Shown in pieces: positions 6,141-11,886 of a DNA stretch of 11,886 nucleotides (position 1 is the stretch's first letter; each line of letters starts with the position of its first letter). The stretch lies in assembly GCA_002395525.1 (NCBI GenBank), contig DGXE01000060.1:1-11886 (forward strand), read 5' to 3'. Source of the DNA: Ruminococcus sp. UBA4240 (GTDB lineage: Bacteria; Bacillota; Clostridia; Oscillospirales; Ruminococcaceae). Both the position numbers and the translations under genes were made by a program. Under the pieces are notes generated by a model. The model was given only the letters and a program-made list of their open reading frames with translations, made no database searches and was not told the DNA's origin.

Positions 6141-8033
6141 ATGGAAATCAATGAATTTCGTCAGCTGCTTTTAGACAGCCTGAAGGATGAAGAAGTCAGG
6201 ACACAAATCATGAAGACCCTCAGTGAAGGCGATGTGTCTGAAAAGATCAAGGAATTTGAAGATAAGATCGCTAAGCTTGAACAGCAGCTGAAGGATGATG
6301 CTGCCTCTGCCGAGAGCAAGTACAGCGATCTGAAGATAAAATTCGACGAGACCTCCGTACAGGAGGCACAGGCCAAGGCGGATCTCCTTGTGCGCACAAA
6401 GCGTGTAGAGGAGCTTGAAGCTAAGGTAAAGGAAATGGAGGAGAGCATCTCTGCTGCCGCCAAGTCCGGTGATGAAAAGACTGCAAGCCTCAATGAAGAG
6501 CTTGAAAAGCTCCGCACACAGCTCAAGGAGAAGGAAGACGATGCCGCAGACAAGGCTGCAAAGCTGTCCGAGGCCACTGCCTCCGCAGAAGCTCTCAAAG
6601 CTCAGGTGGCTTCCCTCAATGCCTCTGCTGAGGACATGAAGAAGCAGCTTGATGCAACAGGCTCCGAAAAGCTGGCGGAGATAGGCCGTCTCAACGAAAA
6701 GATAAATGCCCTTACGGAAGAGCTTGAAAACGAGAAGGCCAACGGCAAGCAGAAGGATGATGCCGCTGCTGCTGCAAACGAACAGATCGAAAAGCTGAAG
6801 GCAGATATTGATGAACTTACAAAGAAGACCGAAGATGCCGAAGCTGCCGCAGGTGAAAAGGAAAAGACCTTCAACGACAAGATAGCCGAGCTTGAAGGCA
6901 AGGCTACCATTGCTGCCGCCGATGCCGAAAAGGTAAAGAAGGAGCTTGAAGAAAAGGCCTCTGCATTTGACGAGCTGAAAAAGGAATACGATACCTACAA
7001 GGCTGATGAAGCCATCAAGATAGCTGATAACGAGGCCAAGACCAAGGCTGCCCTGGAAGAGCTGGATGTGCAGAGAAATGCAGCACAGAAGGCTGCCGAC
7101 AGAGCCGCAGGCGCAGAGCAGAGTGCCATGGATCTGGCACAGAAGCTTGCCACCATGCAGGAGGAGCTTTCCGAGAAGAACAACTCCATCGGCACCCTCA
7201 ACTCCCAGGTACAGAGCCTGCTGGTGCTGCGTGACAAGATAAACGAGTACGCAGAGACCGCCAATGCCTATGCACAGGAAGTGGAGAACGCAAGACAGAT
7301 ACTCACCGAGAAGGAGACTGAGATCGCAGAGATGCGCACTCAGATAGATCCTCTTTCACAGCAGGTGAATGAGCTGACAGCACAGAATGAGCAGCTGAAC
7401 CAGGCTGTAGCCACAAGGGATGAGCAGATATCCGAGATAGGCAATTACGCCCAGACCCTCAAAAACCACAATGAAGAACTTACTGCGAATGTAGCCGAGA
7501 GGAACAAGACCATATCCGAAAAGACAGAGGAGCTTGAACGCCTTAACAGGGAAATGGAGGCATACAACGCCACATTCGGGGATCTTACCTCCGTATTCGA
7601 GCAGTACAAGAACCTCACTCCCCAGACAAGGGAAGGGCTCAAGGACGTATTCCCCGAAAACTCCACAGTCCGCAGCTTCCTTTCCTCCGGCGCACAGCTG
7701 GGTCATATCCAGGCTCTTTGGGATTTCACCTATCAGAAGATACTGCGTGAGGACTTCACCGATGTGAAGACACTCAGCTCCATATTCGAGTATCTCCTTG
7801 ACTTCCACAACAGCAGCTATGAAACTCCTCTCTATGAGGTGCTTGACACCAAGCCCGGCGAGCCGTTCAATGAGGAGATCCACGAGAAGGTAATGAGCAG
7901 GGAGGAAAGAAAGAACGCCTTCTTTGCAAAGAGCAAGCCCGAGGTGGAGGGACCCATAAAGGAAGTTGTATTCTACGGCTACAAGAACCTGAAGAACAAC
8001 AGGGTACAGAAGCCCTCTCTGGTACGTGTATAA
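6141..8033 (+). CDS. Large coiled-coil protein with GrpE-like C-terminal module
   Basis: A 630-residue soluble protein without signal peptide or membrane segment and without any Cys. Residues of about 30-473 are Glu/Lys/Ala-rich heptad sequence, a very long coiled coil. Residues 474-564 are a helical, more hydrophobic region with the only Trp. The last 65 residues resemble the beta-domain of GrpE, the nucleotide exchange factor of DnaK. GEPFNEEIHEKVM (573-585) aligns with the GrpE G-x-P-[FL]-D-P-x-x-H-x-A-[VI] segment at the same spacing. EVVFYGYKNL (608-617) and the end RVQKPSLVRV (621-630) align with the GrpE GY-K/T-L and R-x-[LI]-R-[PA]-[SA]-[MV]-V-x-V ending. A usual GrpE is about 180-220 residues, so this would be a giant, divergent form. 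The start follows GGTGGAG by six bases. It is monocistronic between a perfect promoter and a strong terminator. The coding call and coiled coil are secure; the GrpE relation is an inference. Confidence 0.9.
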   Translation: MEINEFRQLLLDSLKDEEVRTQIMKTLSEGDVSEKIKEFEDKIAKLEQQLKDDAASAESKYSDLKIKFDETSVQEAQAKADLLVRTKRVEELEAKVKEMEESISAAAKSGDEKTASLNEELEKLRTQLKEKEDDAADKAAKLSEATASAEALKAQVASLNASAEDMKKQLDATGSEKLAEIGRLNEKINALTEELENEKANGKQKDDAAAAANEQIEKLKADIDELTKKTEDAEAAAGEKEKTFNDKIAELEGKATIAAADAEKVKKELEEKASAFDELKKEYDTYKADEAIKIADNEAKTKAALEELDVQRNAAQKAADRAAGAEQSAMDLAQKLATMQEELSEKNNSIGTLNSQVQSLLVLRDKINEYAETANAYAQEVENARQILTEKETEIAEMRTQIDPLSQQVNELTAQNEQLNQAVATRDEQISEIGNYAQTLKNHNEELTANVAERNKTISEKTEELERLNREMEAYNATFGDLTSVFEQYKNLTPQTREGLKDVFPENSTVRSFLSSGAQLGHIQALWDFTYQKILREDFTDVKTLSSIFEYLLDFHNSSYETPLYEVLDTKPGEPFNEEIHEKVMSREERKNAFFAKSKPEVEGPIKEVVFYGYKNLKNNRVQKPSLVRV

Positions 8034-8040
8034 CAATCCG

Positions 8041-8074
8041 TAGCAGGATCTCCCCGATCCTGCTATAGGTTTTT
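8041..8074 (+). terminator. Strong intrinsic terminator after the coiled-coil gene
   Basis: TAGCAGGATC (8041-8050) pairs perfectly with GATCCTGCTA (8056-8065) around the loop TCCCC. TAGG and a run of five T (8070-8074) follow. It starts 8 bases after the stop codon. Confidence 0.92.
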
Positions 8075-8081
8075 ATGCAAT

Positions 8082-8109
8082 CAAGAAGCAAGAGGCAAGA
8101 AGCAAGAAT
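8082..8109. repeat. Four tandem heptamers, CAAGARD
   Basis: CAAGAAG, CAAGAGG, CAAGAAG and CAAGAAT stand head to tail (8082-8088, 8089-8095, 8096-8102, 8103-8109). The block lies between the terminator of the coiled-coil gene and the promoter of the next gene, outside any coding frame. Confidence 0.75.
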
Positions 8110-8129
8110 TTCGTAACAGAGCATTGCTC

Positions 8130-8159
8130 TTACATCGGTCTTTAGCTTTTTGATATAAG
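8130..8159 (+). promoter_or_regulatory. Possible promoter of the 8235-9263 gene pair
   Basis: TTACAT (8130-8135), an 18-base spacer and TATAAG (8154-8159) with TGA before it as an extended -10. The -35 is a weak match, so this is less certain than the other promoters. Confidence 0.4.
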
Positions 8160-8234
8160 AGATAGTGAAACGGCTTTTAGAAAAAAGATAACAGAATGAA
8201 ACGGGGCATAGCCCTGCTGATGTCAGGAGAATAT

Positions 8235-8690
8235 ATGCAGTATCTTATATGTAAGATCACCGATGAAGACGGTGCCATAGATTTTGTGGTGTATGACAGC
8301 GACAAAAAGGCAGTGTCATATTATTCACAGCATGACATGATGGGACTTGTGGTAAAAAGGAGCATCGTCAATGCCAAGCTGGAAAACAGCGTTATCAAGA
8401 TAACCGACAGCAAAAAGGCACTGGCAAAGCTATCCTATGAGGAAGGCAAGGTATCCTCCGTGTACTACTGCTTTTACAGCTACACCTCCCCTCTTGGCAA
8501 CAATGTATATGCCCTTGTCAGCAACATCGGCAGAGTGGTGGAGATGTCCTCCTCCATGGCGGCGGAATTTTTCGCAGCACACAGGGTGATAAACGCCACC
8601 TGCACCAAAAAGGGGGAGATACACGTAATAGATGTGCCTGCATTCTCCTCTGTCCTGCGACAGTCCCTGGAACACGTAAACATCAGATAG
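8235..8690 (+). CDS. Unrecognised small soluble protein
   Basis: A 151-residue protein I do not recognise. It has no signal peptide and no membrane segment. The first ~60 residues alternate as beta strands and turns (YLICKITDEDGAIDFVVYD, then IVNAKLENSVIKI), followed by a strand-rich middle (VSSVYYCFYSYTSPLG) and a helical, Ser/Ala-rich part (about 105-120). The start at 8235 is chosen because AGGAG (8225-8229) stands five bases upstream; the in-frame ATGs at 8196 and 8220 have no good site. It follows the terminator and heptamer repeats. Its stop is 9 bases before the next gene, so the two probably share a message. Nothing indicates a catalytic role. Confidence 0.75.
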   Translation: MQYLICKITDEDGAIDFVVYDSDKKAVSYYSQHDMMGLVVKRSIVNAKLENSVIKITDSKKALAKLSYEEGKVSSVYYCFYSYTSPLGNNVYALVSNIGRVVEMSSSMAAEFFAAHRVINATCTKKGEIHVIDVPAFSSVLRQSLEHVNIR

Positions 8691-8699
8691 GAAGAGCTT

Positions 8700-9263
8700 A
8701 TGTACGAGAAATGGTATTTTCGTGCCCTTAAAGGTATACTGTGGAGCCTTGCCGGGGAGATCATCTGCTTTGTATTCATACTGTGCTTTTTTGTGCCCAT
8801 GCAGAAATTCATGCTTGCAAGGATATTTGCAGGACTTGCAACCTTAGTGCTTGTAAACGGGCTATACTTCAACTTTGCGTACAAATGTGCACAGAAAGAC
8901 AAAAACGCTGTGAAGTTTCACAGCGCAGAAAGAGACCCAAGGGCGGGGCTGTTTATGGCACTGACCACCCCCCTCGGGCAATATGTTCTGTGGATAATAC
9001 TGCTCCTGTCCAAGATTGGAGCAGTGCCTGACTTTGTGGGCAAATACCTTCTGCTCAATATACAGTGCCTGCCATGGTACGACCTTTTCACCGCCAACAG
9101 GACCATAGAGCACCTTGCACCCGCAGGTCTTGCGGGACTGCTGCTCCTCACCCTTATCTCCCCTGCTGTAATATACATCACATATGAGCTTACCTACAGG
9201 GAGATAGATGTAAAGGCCATACTCATGTACGGTAAGAACAAGGACGGCACCGATAGGGACTGA
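8700..9263 (+). CDS. Unrecognised four-pass membrane protein
   Basis: A 187-residue integral membrane protein I do not recognise. Four hydrophobic segments are visible at about 13-32, 37-60, 82-105 and 141-164. A polar loop (about 62-80) with many Lys lies between the second and third, and a Lys/Asp-rich C-terminal tail would be cytoplasmic. The start follows a GGAAGAG site. It lies 9 bases after the preceding small gene, so the two are likely co-transcribed. Its TGA forms the left half of TGATCA (9261-9266), the right half being the stop of the convergent thioesterase gene on the other strand, so there is no room for a terminator between the two genes. Confidence 0.78.
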   Translation: MYEKWYFRALKGILWSLAGEIICFVFILCFFVPMQKFMLARIFAGLATLVLVNGLYFNFAYKCAQKDKNAVKFHSAERDPRAGLFMALTTPLGQYVLWIILLLSKIGAVPDFVGKYLLLNIQCLPWYDLFTANRTIEHLAPAGLAGLLLLTLISPAVIYITYELTYREIDVKAILMYGKNKDGTDRD

Positions 9264-9653
9264 TCACCCAACGTGCACCCCGGTTATGACCACCAATGCT
9301 ATTTTCCTGCCTGTGTCATCGGAGATGTCTATCTCATAACAGCAGGTGGTGCGGCCGTCCTTGACACATCTTGCTTCGGCGATGAGCTTTGTGCCCTTGC
9401 AGGCATTTAGGAAGGATATATTGGAGCTTACGGACATGGTGTTCATCTTCTCCTGATTGGATGCCACTGCAAAGGCAAAGTCCGCCAGAGTGAAATAGAC
9501 TGCCCCCATAACACCCCCCATTGCGTTTTTATGGTCTTCTCCCAGTATAACGGAGCATCTGGAGTACCCCTCCCCTACTTCCTCAATAAAGCAGCCTGTA
9601 TTATAGGCGTAGCGGTCATGGGAGAATACTTCTCTTAATTCTTCGATCTTCAT
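9264..9653 (-). CDS. PaaI-type hotdog-fold thioesterase
   Basis: A 129-residue single hotdog domain of the PaaI/YbgC-like acyl-CoA thioesterase group, hydrolysing acyl- or aryl-CoA thioesters in the cytoplasm; the substrate is not predictable. The core stretch is HKNAMGGVMGAVYFTLADFAFAVASN (41-66). It keeps the conserved Asn (43) and the LAD Asp (58), the usual catalytic acid. At the place of the usual HGG it has MGA (49-51). I recall VMGG-type variants in clostridial members, so this is probably a subfamily trait and not inactivation. The start at 9653 is preferred because AGAGG lies seven bases upstream; the ATG at 9659 is only one base from it. It has its own promoter (9739-9767) and is convergent with the membrane protein gene, stop against stop. 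Confidence 0.87.
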   Translation of the reverse strand: MKIEELREVFSHDRYAYNTGCFIEEVGEGYSRCSVILGEDHKNAMGGVMGAVYFTLADFAFAVASNQEKMNTMSVSSNISFLNACKGTKLIAEARCVKDGRTTCCYEIDISDDTGRKIALVVITGVHVG

Positions 9654-9705
9654 ACACATACCTCTTTACATGATCTGGCAGCGGCATAAGCCGTCAATGA
9701 ACTAC

Positions 9706-9737
9706 ATGGCACAGGATGTCCGGTGCCATCGTTTTTT
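9706..9737. terminator. Hairpin with T-run: plus-strand terminator or thioesterase leader hairpin
   Basis: ATGGCAC (9706-9712) pairs with GTGCCAT (9723-9729) around a 10-base loop. On the plus strand six T (9732-9737) follow two bases later, as in an intrinsic terminator that would catch transcription running through from 8235-9263. On the minus strand the same hairpin lies at the very 5' end of the thioesterase message (predicted start near 9732). A smaller hairpin CGGC/GCCG follows at 9681-9692. Both roles are possible. Confidence 0.5.
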
Positions 9738-9738
9738 G

Positions 9739-9767
9739 ATTATACCACAACAAAAAATGATTTTCAA
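9739..9767 (-). promoter_or_regulatory. Sigma-A promoter of the thioesterase gene
   Basis: Minus strand TTGAAA (complement of 9762-9767), 17-base spacer, TATAAT (complement of 9739-9744), preceded by TGG as an extended -10. Predicted start near 9732, leader about 80 bases. Confidence 0.75.
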
Positions 9768-9795
9768 GCCCTGTAAAAAAAAACGGAGCAAATGA

Positions 9796-10527
9796 ATGAA
9801 CAGATATGATCACGAATACATAGGAAAGGACTGTAAGCTGTATGTCTCCCCGGAGCATACCTTCGGCACCGATGCCTTTCTGCTGGCGGATTTTGCAGAA
9901 GCACGCAGAAAGGATAAGGTGTGCGACCTGGGTACAGGCTGCGGCATAATCGCCGTGCTGATAAAAAAGCTCTATTCCAGCAGGGAGATATACGGCGTTG
10001 ATATCCAGGAGCAGGCAATTGAACAGTTTACCATGACTGTGGAGGATTCCCGCCTTGACAATGTAACTCCCCTGCTCATGGACATCAAGGCGCTCCATGA
10101 GCCCCTTCTTAACAACAGCTTTGACCTTGTCACCTGCAATCCCCCGTACAAGGCAGCAAATGCGGGCATAGAGAGCCTTAATGAGGCACAGCGCATCGCC
10201 CGCCATGAAATACTGTGCAATATTGAGGACATATGCGCCGGTGCCTACAAGCTCCTTAAAACAGGGGGACGCCTTTGTATGTGCAACCGCCCGGAGCGGC
10301 TTGCAGATGTGGTCTGTGCCATGAGAAACAGCGGTATAGAGCCCAAAAGACTTCGCTTTGTATCAGGCTCCGCAGACACTGCCCCCTGGCTGTTCCTCAT
10401 AGACGGCACCAAGGGCGGAAAGAGCTTTATGAAGGTACTCCCCCAGATATACATGGACAAAGGCGGCATCAGCGACAGGCTGAAGGAGCTATGGAGCCAG
10501 AGCATACAGACGGAGGGTGGACTATGA
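9796..10527 (+). CDS. tRNA1(Val) A37 N6-methyltransferase family protein (TrmN6/YfiC-like)
   Basis: A 243-residue SAM-dependent methyltransferase. VCDLGTGCGII (42-52) is the SAM-binding motif I, YGVDIQ (66-71) carries the acidic residue that binds the ribose, and NPPY (115-118) is the catalytic motif of N6-adenine and related amino methyltransferases. The opening stretch with FGTDAFLLADF (23-33) is typical of the TrmN6/YfiC/YabB group, which methylates A37 of tRNA1(Val) in Escherichia coli. The exact substrate in Gram-positives is less certain. The start follows GGAG by seven bases; the ATG at 9792 is out of frame. Its stop overlaps the rsmI start (ATGA). In Bacillus subtilis the related yabB also stands near rsmI (yabC), with the small GIY-YIG gene yazA between, which is absent here. 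I see no convincing plus-strand promoter directly upstream. Confidence 0.87.
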   Translation: MNRYDHEYIGKDCKLYVSPEHTFGTDAFLLADFAEARRKDKVCDLGTGCGIIAVLIKKLYSSREIYGVDIQEQAIEQFTMTVEDSRLDNVTPLLMDIKALHEPLLNNSFDLVTCNPPYKAANAGIESLNEAQRIARHEILCNIEDICAGAYKLLKTGGRLCMCNRPERLADVVCAMRNSGIEPKRLRFVSGSADTAPWLFLIDGTKGGKSFMKVLPQIYMDKGGISDRLKELWSQSIQTEGGL

Positions 10528-11348
10528 GCGGCAAGCTATATGTGGTGGGCACTCCCATCGGAAATTTGGAAGACATGACATACAGGGCAGTGAGGATACT
10601 CTCCGAAGTGGATTTCATCTGTGCGGAAGATACCCGTGTGACACTGAAGCTGCTCAATCACTTTGACATCAAAAAGCCCCTTGTGAGCTGTCACGAGCAC
10701 TCCCACGAGGATGTGTTCACAAGGGCGGCGGACAGGATAGCCGCAGGTGAGAACTGTGCCATGGTCACGGATGCGGGTATGCCCTGCATTTCCGACCCCG
10801 GGGCGGTGCTCATCGGCATCTGTTATGAAAGGGGCATACCCGTTGAATCAGTCCCGGGGCCTACGGCTGTTGCCACGGCTGCGGCTCTGTGCGGTCTTGA
10901 TGCCACACGCTTTGCCTTTGAGGGTTTCCTTTCAGTTGCAAAAAAGCAGCGGTATGCACATCTTACCGCCCTTGCAAGAGATCCCCACACACTTATTTTC
11001 TACGAGGCACCGCATAAATTGAAACAGACTCTTGCAGATATGCTGGACATCTTCGGGGACAGGCGCATATCACTGTGCCATGAGCTCACAAAGATACATG
11101 AAAGTGTACAAAGAACCACCCTCTCTCAGGCTGCAGCCTACTATGAGAACGTGACCCCCAAGGGGGAATATGTCCTTGTAGTGGAGGGCTTTGTCCAGGA
11201 TGATGACACCGCTGAATACACCATAGAGGATGCAGTCGCCTATGCAAAACAGCTTGCAGAGAACGGTATGCGCCCCACCGACTCCGCCAAGGAGGCCGCC
11301 CGTCTCACAGGCTTTAAAAAGAGTGAGATATACTCCCTTATGAAGTGA
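10524..11348 (+). CDS. rsmI: 16S rRNA (cytidine1402-2'-O)-methyltransferase RsmI
   Basis: A 274-residue methyltransferase of the tetrapyrrole-methylase fold that adds the 2'-O-methyl group of C1402 in the decoding centre of 16S rRNA, using SAM. The signatures are all there: LYVVGTPIGNLEDMTYRA (5-22), FICAEDTR (31-38), MVTDAGMPCISDPG (80-93), SVPGPTAV (109-116), FEGFL followed by the FYEAPHKL stretch, and GEYVLVVEG near the end of the catalytic part. The C-terminal helical tail ends in the usual DSAKEAARLTGFKKSEIY pattern. The length is normal. The start is fixed by GGAGG seven bases upstream and by the 4-base overlap with the preceding methyltransferase gene. No convincing terminator follows it. 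The assignment is firm. Confidence 0.97.
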   Translation: MSGKLYVVGTPIGNLEDMTYRAVRILSEVDFICAEDTRVTLKLLNHFDIKKPLVSCHEHSHEDVFTRAADRIAAGENCAMVTDAGMPCISDPGAVLIGICYERGIPVESVPGPTAVATAAALCGLDATRFAFEGFLSVAKKQRYAHLTALARDPHTLIFYEAPHKLKQTLADMLDIFGDRRISLCHELTKIHESVQRTTLSQAAAYYENVTPKGEYVLVVEGFVQDDDTAEYTIEDAVAYAKQLAENGMRPTDSAKEAARLTGFKKSEIYSLMK

Positions 11349-11384
11349 GTTTGTTTAATATAACTAAAAACCCACAGCATTTTA

Positions 11385-11416
11385 TTTTGCAATTTTTCGT
11401 TTTACATCTTGCAAAA
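11385..11416. promoter_or_regulatory. Inverted repeat overlapping the gdhA -35 box
   Basis: TTTTGCAA (11385-11392) and TTGCAAAA (11409-11416) are exact reverse complements 16 bases apart. The right half covers the -35 hexamer, the usual place for a repressor site. The regulator is unknown, and AT-rich chance occurrence is possible. Confidence 0.3.
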
Positions 11417-11437
11417 ACCGGATTCATATGATATAAT
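11409..11437 (+). promoter_or_regulatory. Sigma-A promoter of gdhA
   Basis: TTGCAA (11409-11414), 17-base spacer, TATAAT (11432-11437) with TGA before the -10 as an extended element. Predicted start near 11444. The hairpin GGGCT/AGCCC (11442-11461) lies at the 5' end of the message. Confidence 0.85.
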
Positions 11438-11497
11438 GATAGGGCTGAGATAATATAGCCCGTCAAGTACGGATAAAATCAAGGAGGATGTTGACCA

Positions 11498-11886
11498 ATG
11501 GCATTAACAAATCAGTATCTTAAGGAACTGCTCGAAAGAGTTGAAAAGAGAAATCCCGGCGAGCCCGAATTCATACAGGCCGTTACCGAGGTTCTCGAGA
11601 CACTCCAGCCTGTTGCTGAAAAGAGACAGGATCTCATTGATGCAGGCGTGTTCGAGAGAATAGTTGAGCCCGAGAGACAGATAATATTCAGAGTACCCTG
11701 GGTAGATGACAACGGCAAGGTCCAGGTAAACCGTGGTTTCAGGATCCAGTTCAACTCTGCTATAGGTCCCTACAAGGGCGGTATCAGACTTCATCCTTCT
11801 GTATATATAGGTATAATCAAGTTCCTGGGCTTTGAGCAGGTATTCAAGAACAGCCTTACCACTCTCCCCATGGGCGGCGGCAAGGG
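11498..11886 (+). CDS. gdhA: NADP-type glutamate dehydrogenase, 5' part (cut by window end)
   Basis: The first 129 codons of a hexameric glutamate dehydrogenase, which makes glutamate from 2-oxoglutarate and ammonium with NAD(P)H; the NADP-dependent bacterial form is about 445 residues. The diagnostic block is complete: FRVPWVDDNGKVQVNRGFRIQFNSAIGPYKGG-type sequence at 64-95, HPSVYIGIIKFLGFEQVFKNSL (99-120) and LPMGGGKG (123-130). It includes the substrate-binding Lys of PYKGG (93) and the catalytic Lys of the GGGKG motif (129). The start at 11498 follows AAGGAGG by ten bases; a nearer ATG at 11489 is out of frame. It has its own promoter and a leader of about 55 bases. The reading frame is open to the window edge, so the gene is cut by the window and not broken. 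The cofactor preference is from family resemblance. Confidence 0.96.
   Translation, partial: MALTNQYLKELLERVEKRNPGEPEFIQAVTEVLETLQPVAEKRQDLIDAGVFERIVEPERQIIFRVPWVDDNGKVQVNRGFRIQFNSAIGPYKGGIRLHPSVYIGIIKFLGFEQVFKNSLTTLPMGGGK

Noticed and set aside
6161..7264. Long Ser/Ala-rich minus-strand frames opposite the coiled-coil gene
   Set aside because: They are the antisense reflection of Glu/Lys/Ala codons in the coiled coil, without start signals.
8082..8109. CRISPR-like array
   Set aside because: The units are only 7 bases and directly adjoining, with no spacers.
9736..9750. Plus-strand promoter for the trmN6-like gene
   Set aside because: The best candidate -10 (TTATAC after TGA) has no -35 at a suitable distance, and the same bases make the clear minus-strand promoter.
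11438..11497. Riboswitch in the gdhA leader
   Set aside because: The leader is only about 55 bases with one small stem; too short for a known glutamine or other aptamer with expression platform.

Overview
The window looks like chromosome from a Gram-positive anaerobe of the Clostridia, most like Ruminococcus or a close relative. The reasons are: the gene families (DUF2975 plus YozG-type regulator, DUF4173 membrane protein, SARP-like response regulator, hexameric NADP glutamate dehydrogenase), strong GGAGG ribosome binding sites, heavy use of ATA/AGA/AGG codons at roughly even GC, and consensus sigma-A promoters. The genus is an inference from style and not proven. No rRNA, tRNA, CRISPR array or insertion sequence was recognised.

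Layout. (1) 1-732: an AT-rich GNAT acetyltransferase on the minus strand with its own promoter (806-834) and terminator (22-59). (2) 733-1288: a 556-base stretch without a gene, holding a chain of four short hairpins (921-1039) and an 11-bp tandem repeat (1184-1205). (3) 1289-2065, minus: an orphan response regulator with a SARP-like output domain. Divergent from it, (4) 2285-5946, plus, is a tight six-gene operon: DUF2975 membrane protein, small Cro/C1 regulator, three-pass membrane protein, DUF4173 polytopic membrane protein, and two small membrane-anchored extracytoplasmic proteins. (5) 6141-8033, plus: a 630-residue coiled-coil protein behind a perfect consensus promoter and closed by a strong terminator. 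Its last ~65 residues resemble the beta-domain of the DnaK nucleotide exchange factor GrpE. (6) 8235-9263, plus: two unrecognised genes, one soluble and one with four membrane segments. (7) 9264-9653, minus: a PaaI-type hotdog thioesterase whose stop codon directly abuts the stop of the preceding convergent gene. (8) 9796-11348, plus: trmN6-like tRNA methyltransferase and rsmI 16S rRNA methyltransferase, overlapping by 4 bases. (9) 11498 to the window end, plus: the first 129 codons of gdhA, cut off by the window edge.

How the genes fit together. The DUF2975-HTH-DUF4173 operon reads as a self-regulated envelope module of unknown purpose, with the response regulator next door as a possible but unproven controller. 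trmN6-rsmI is a translation-quality pair. The coiled-coil gene is the most novel item: if the GrpE-like tail is real, it would be an oversized, non-canonical partner for an Hsp70-type chaperone. All seven promoters I can place carry an extended -10 (TGn before the hexamer), and several of the mRNAs would start with a short hairpin.
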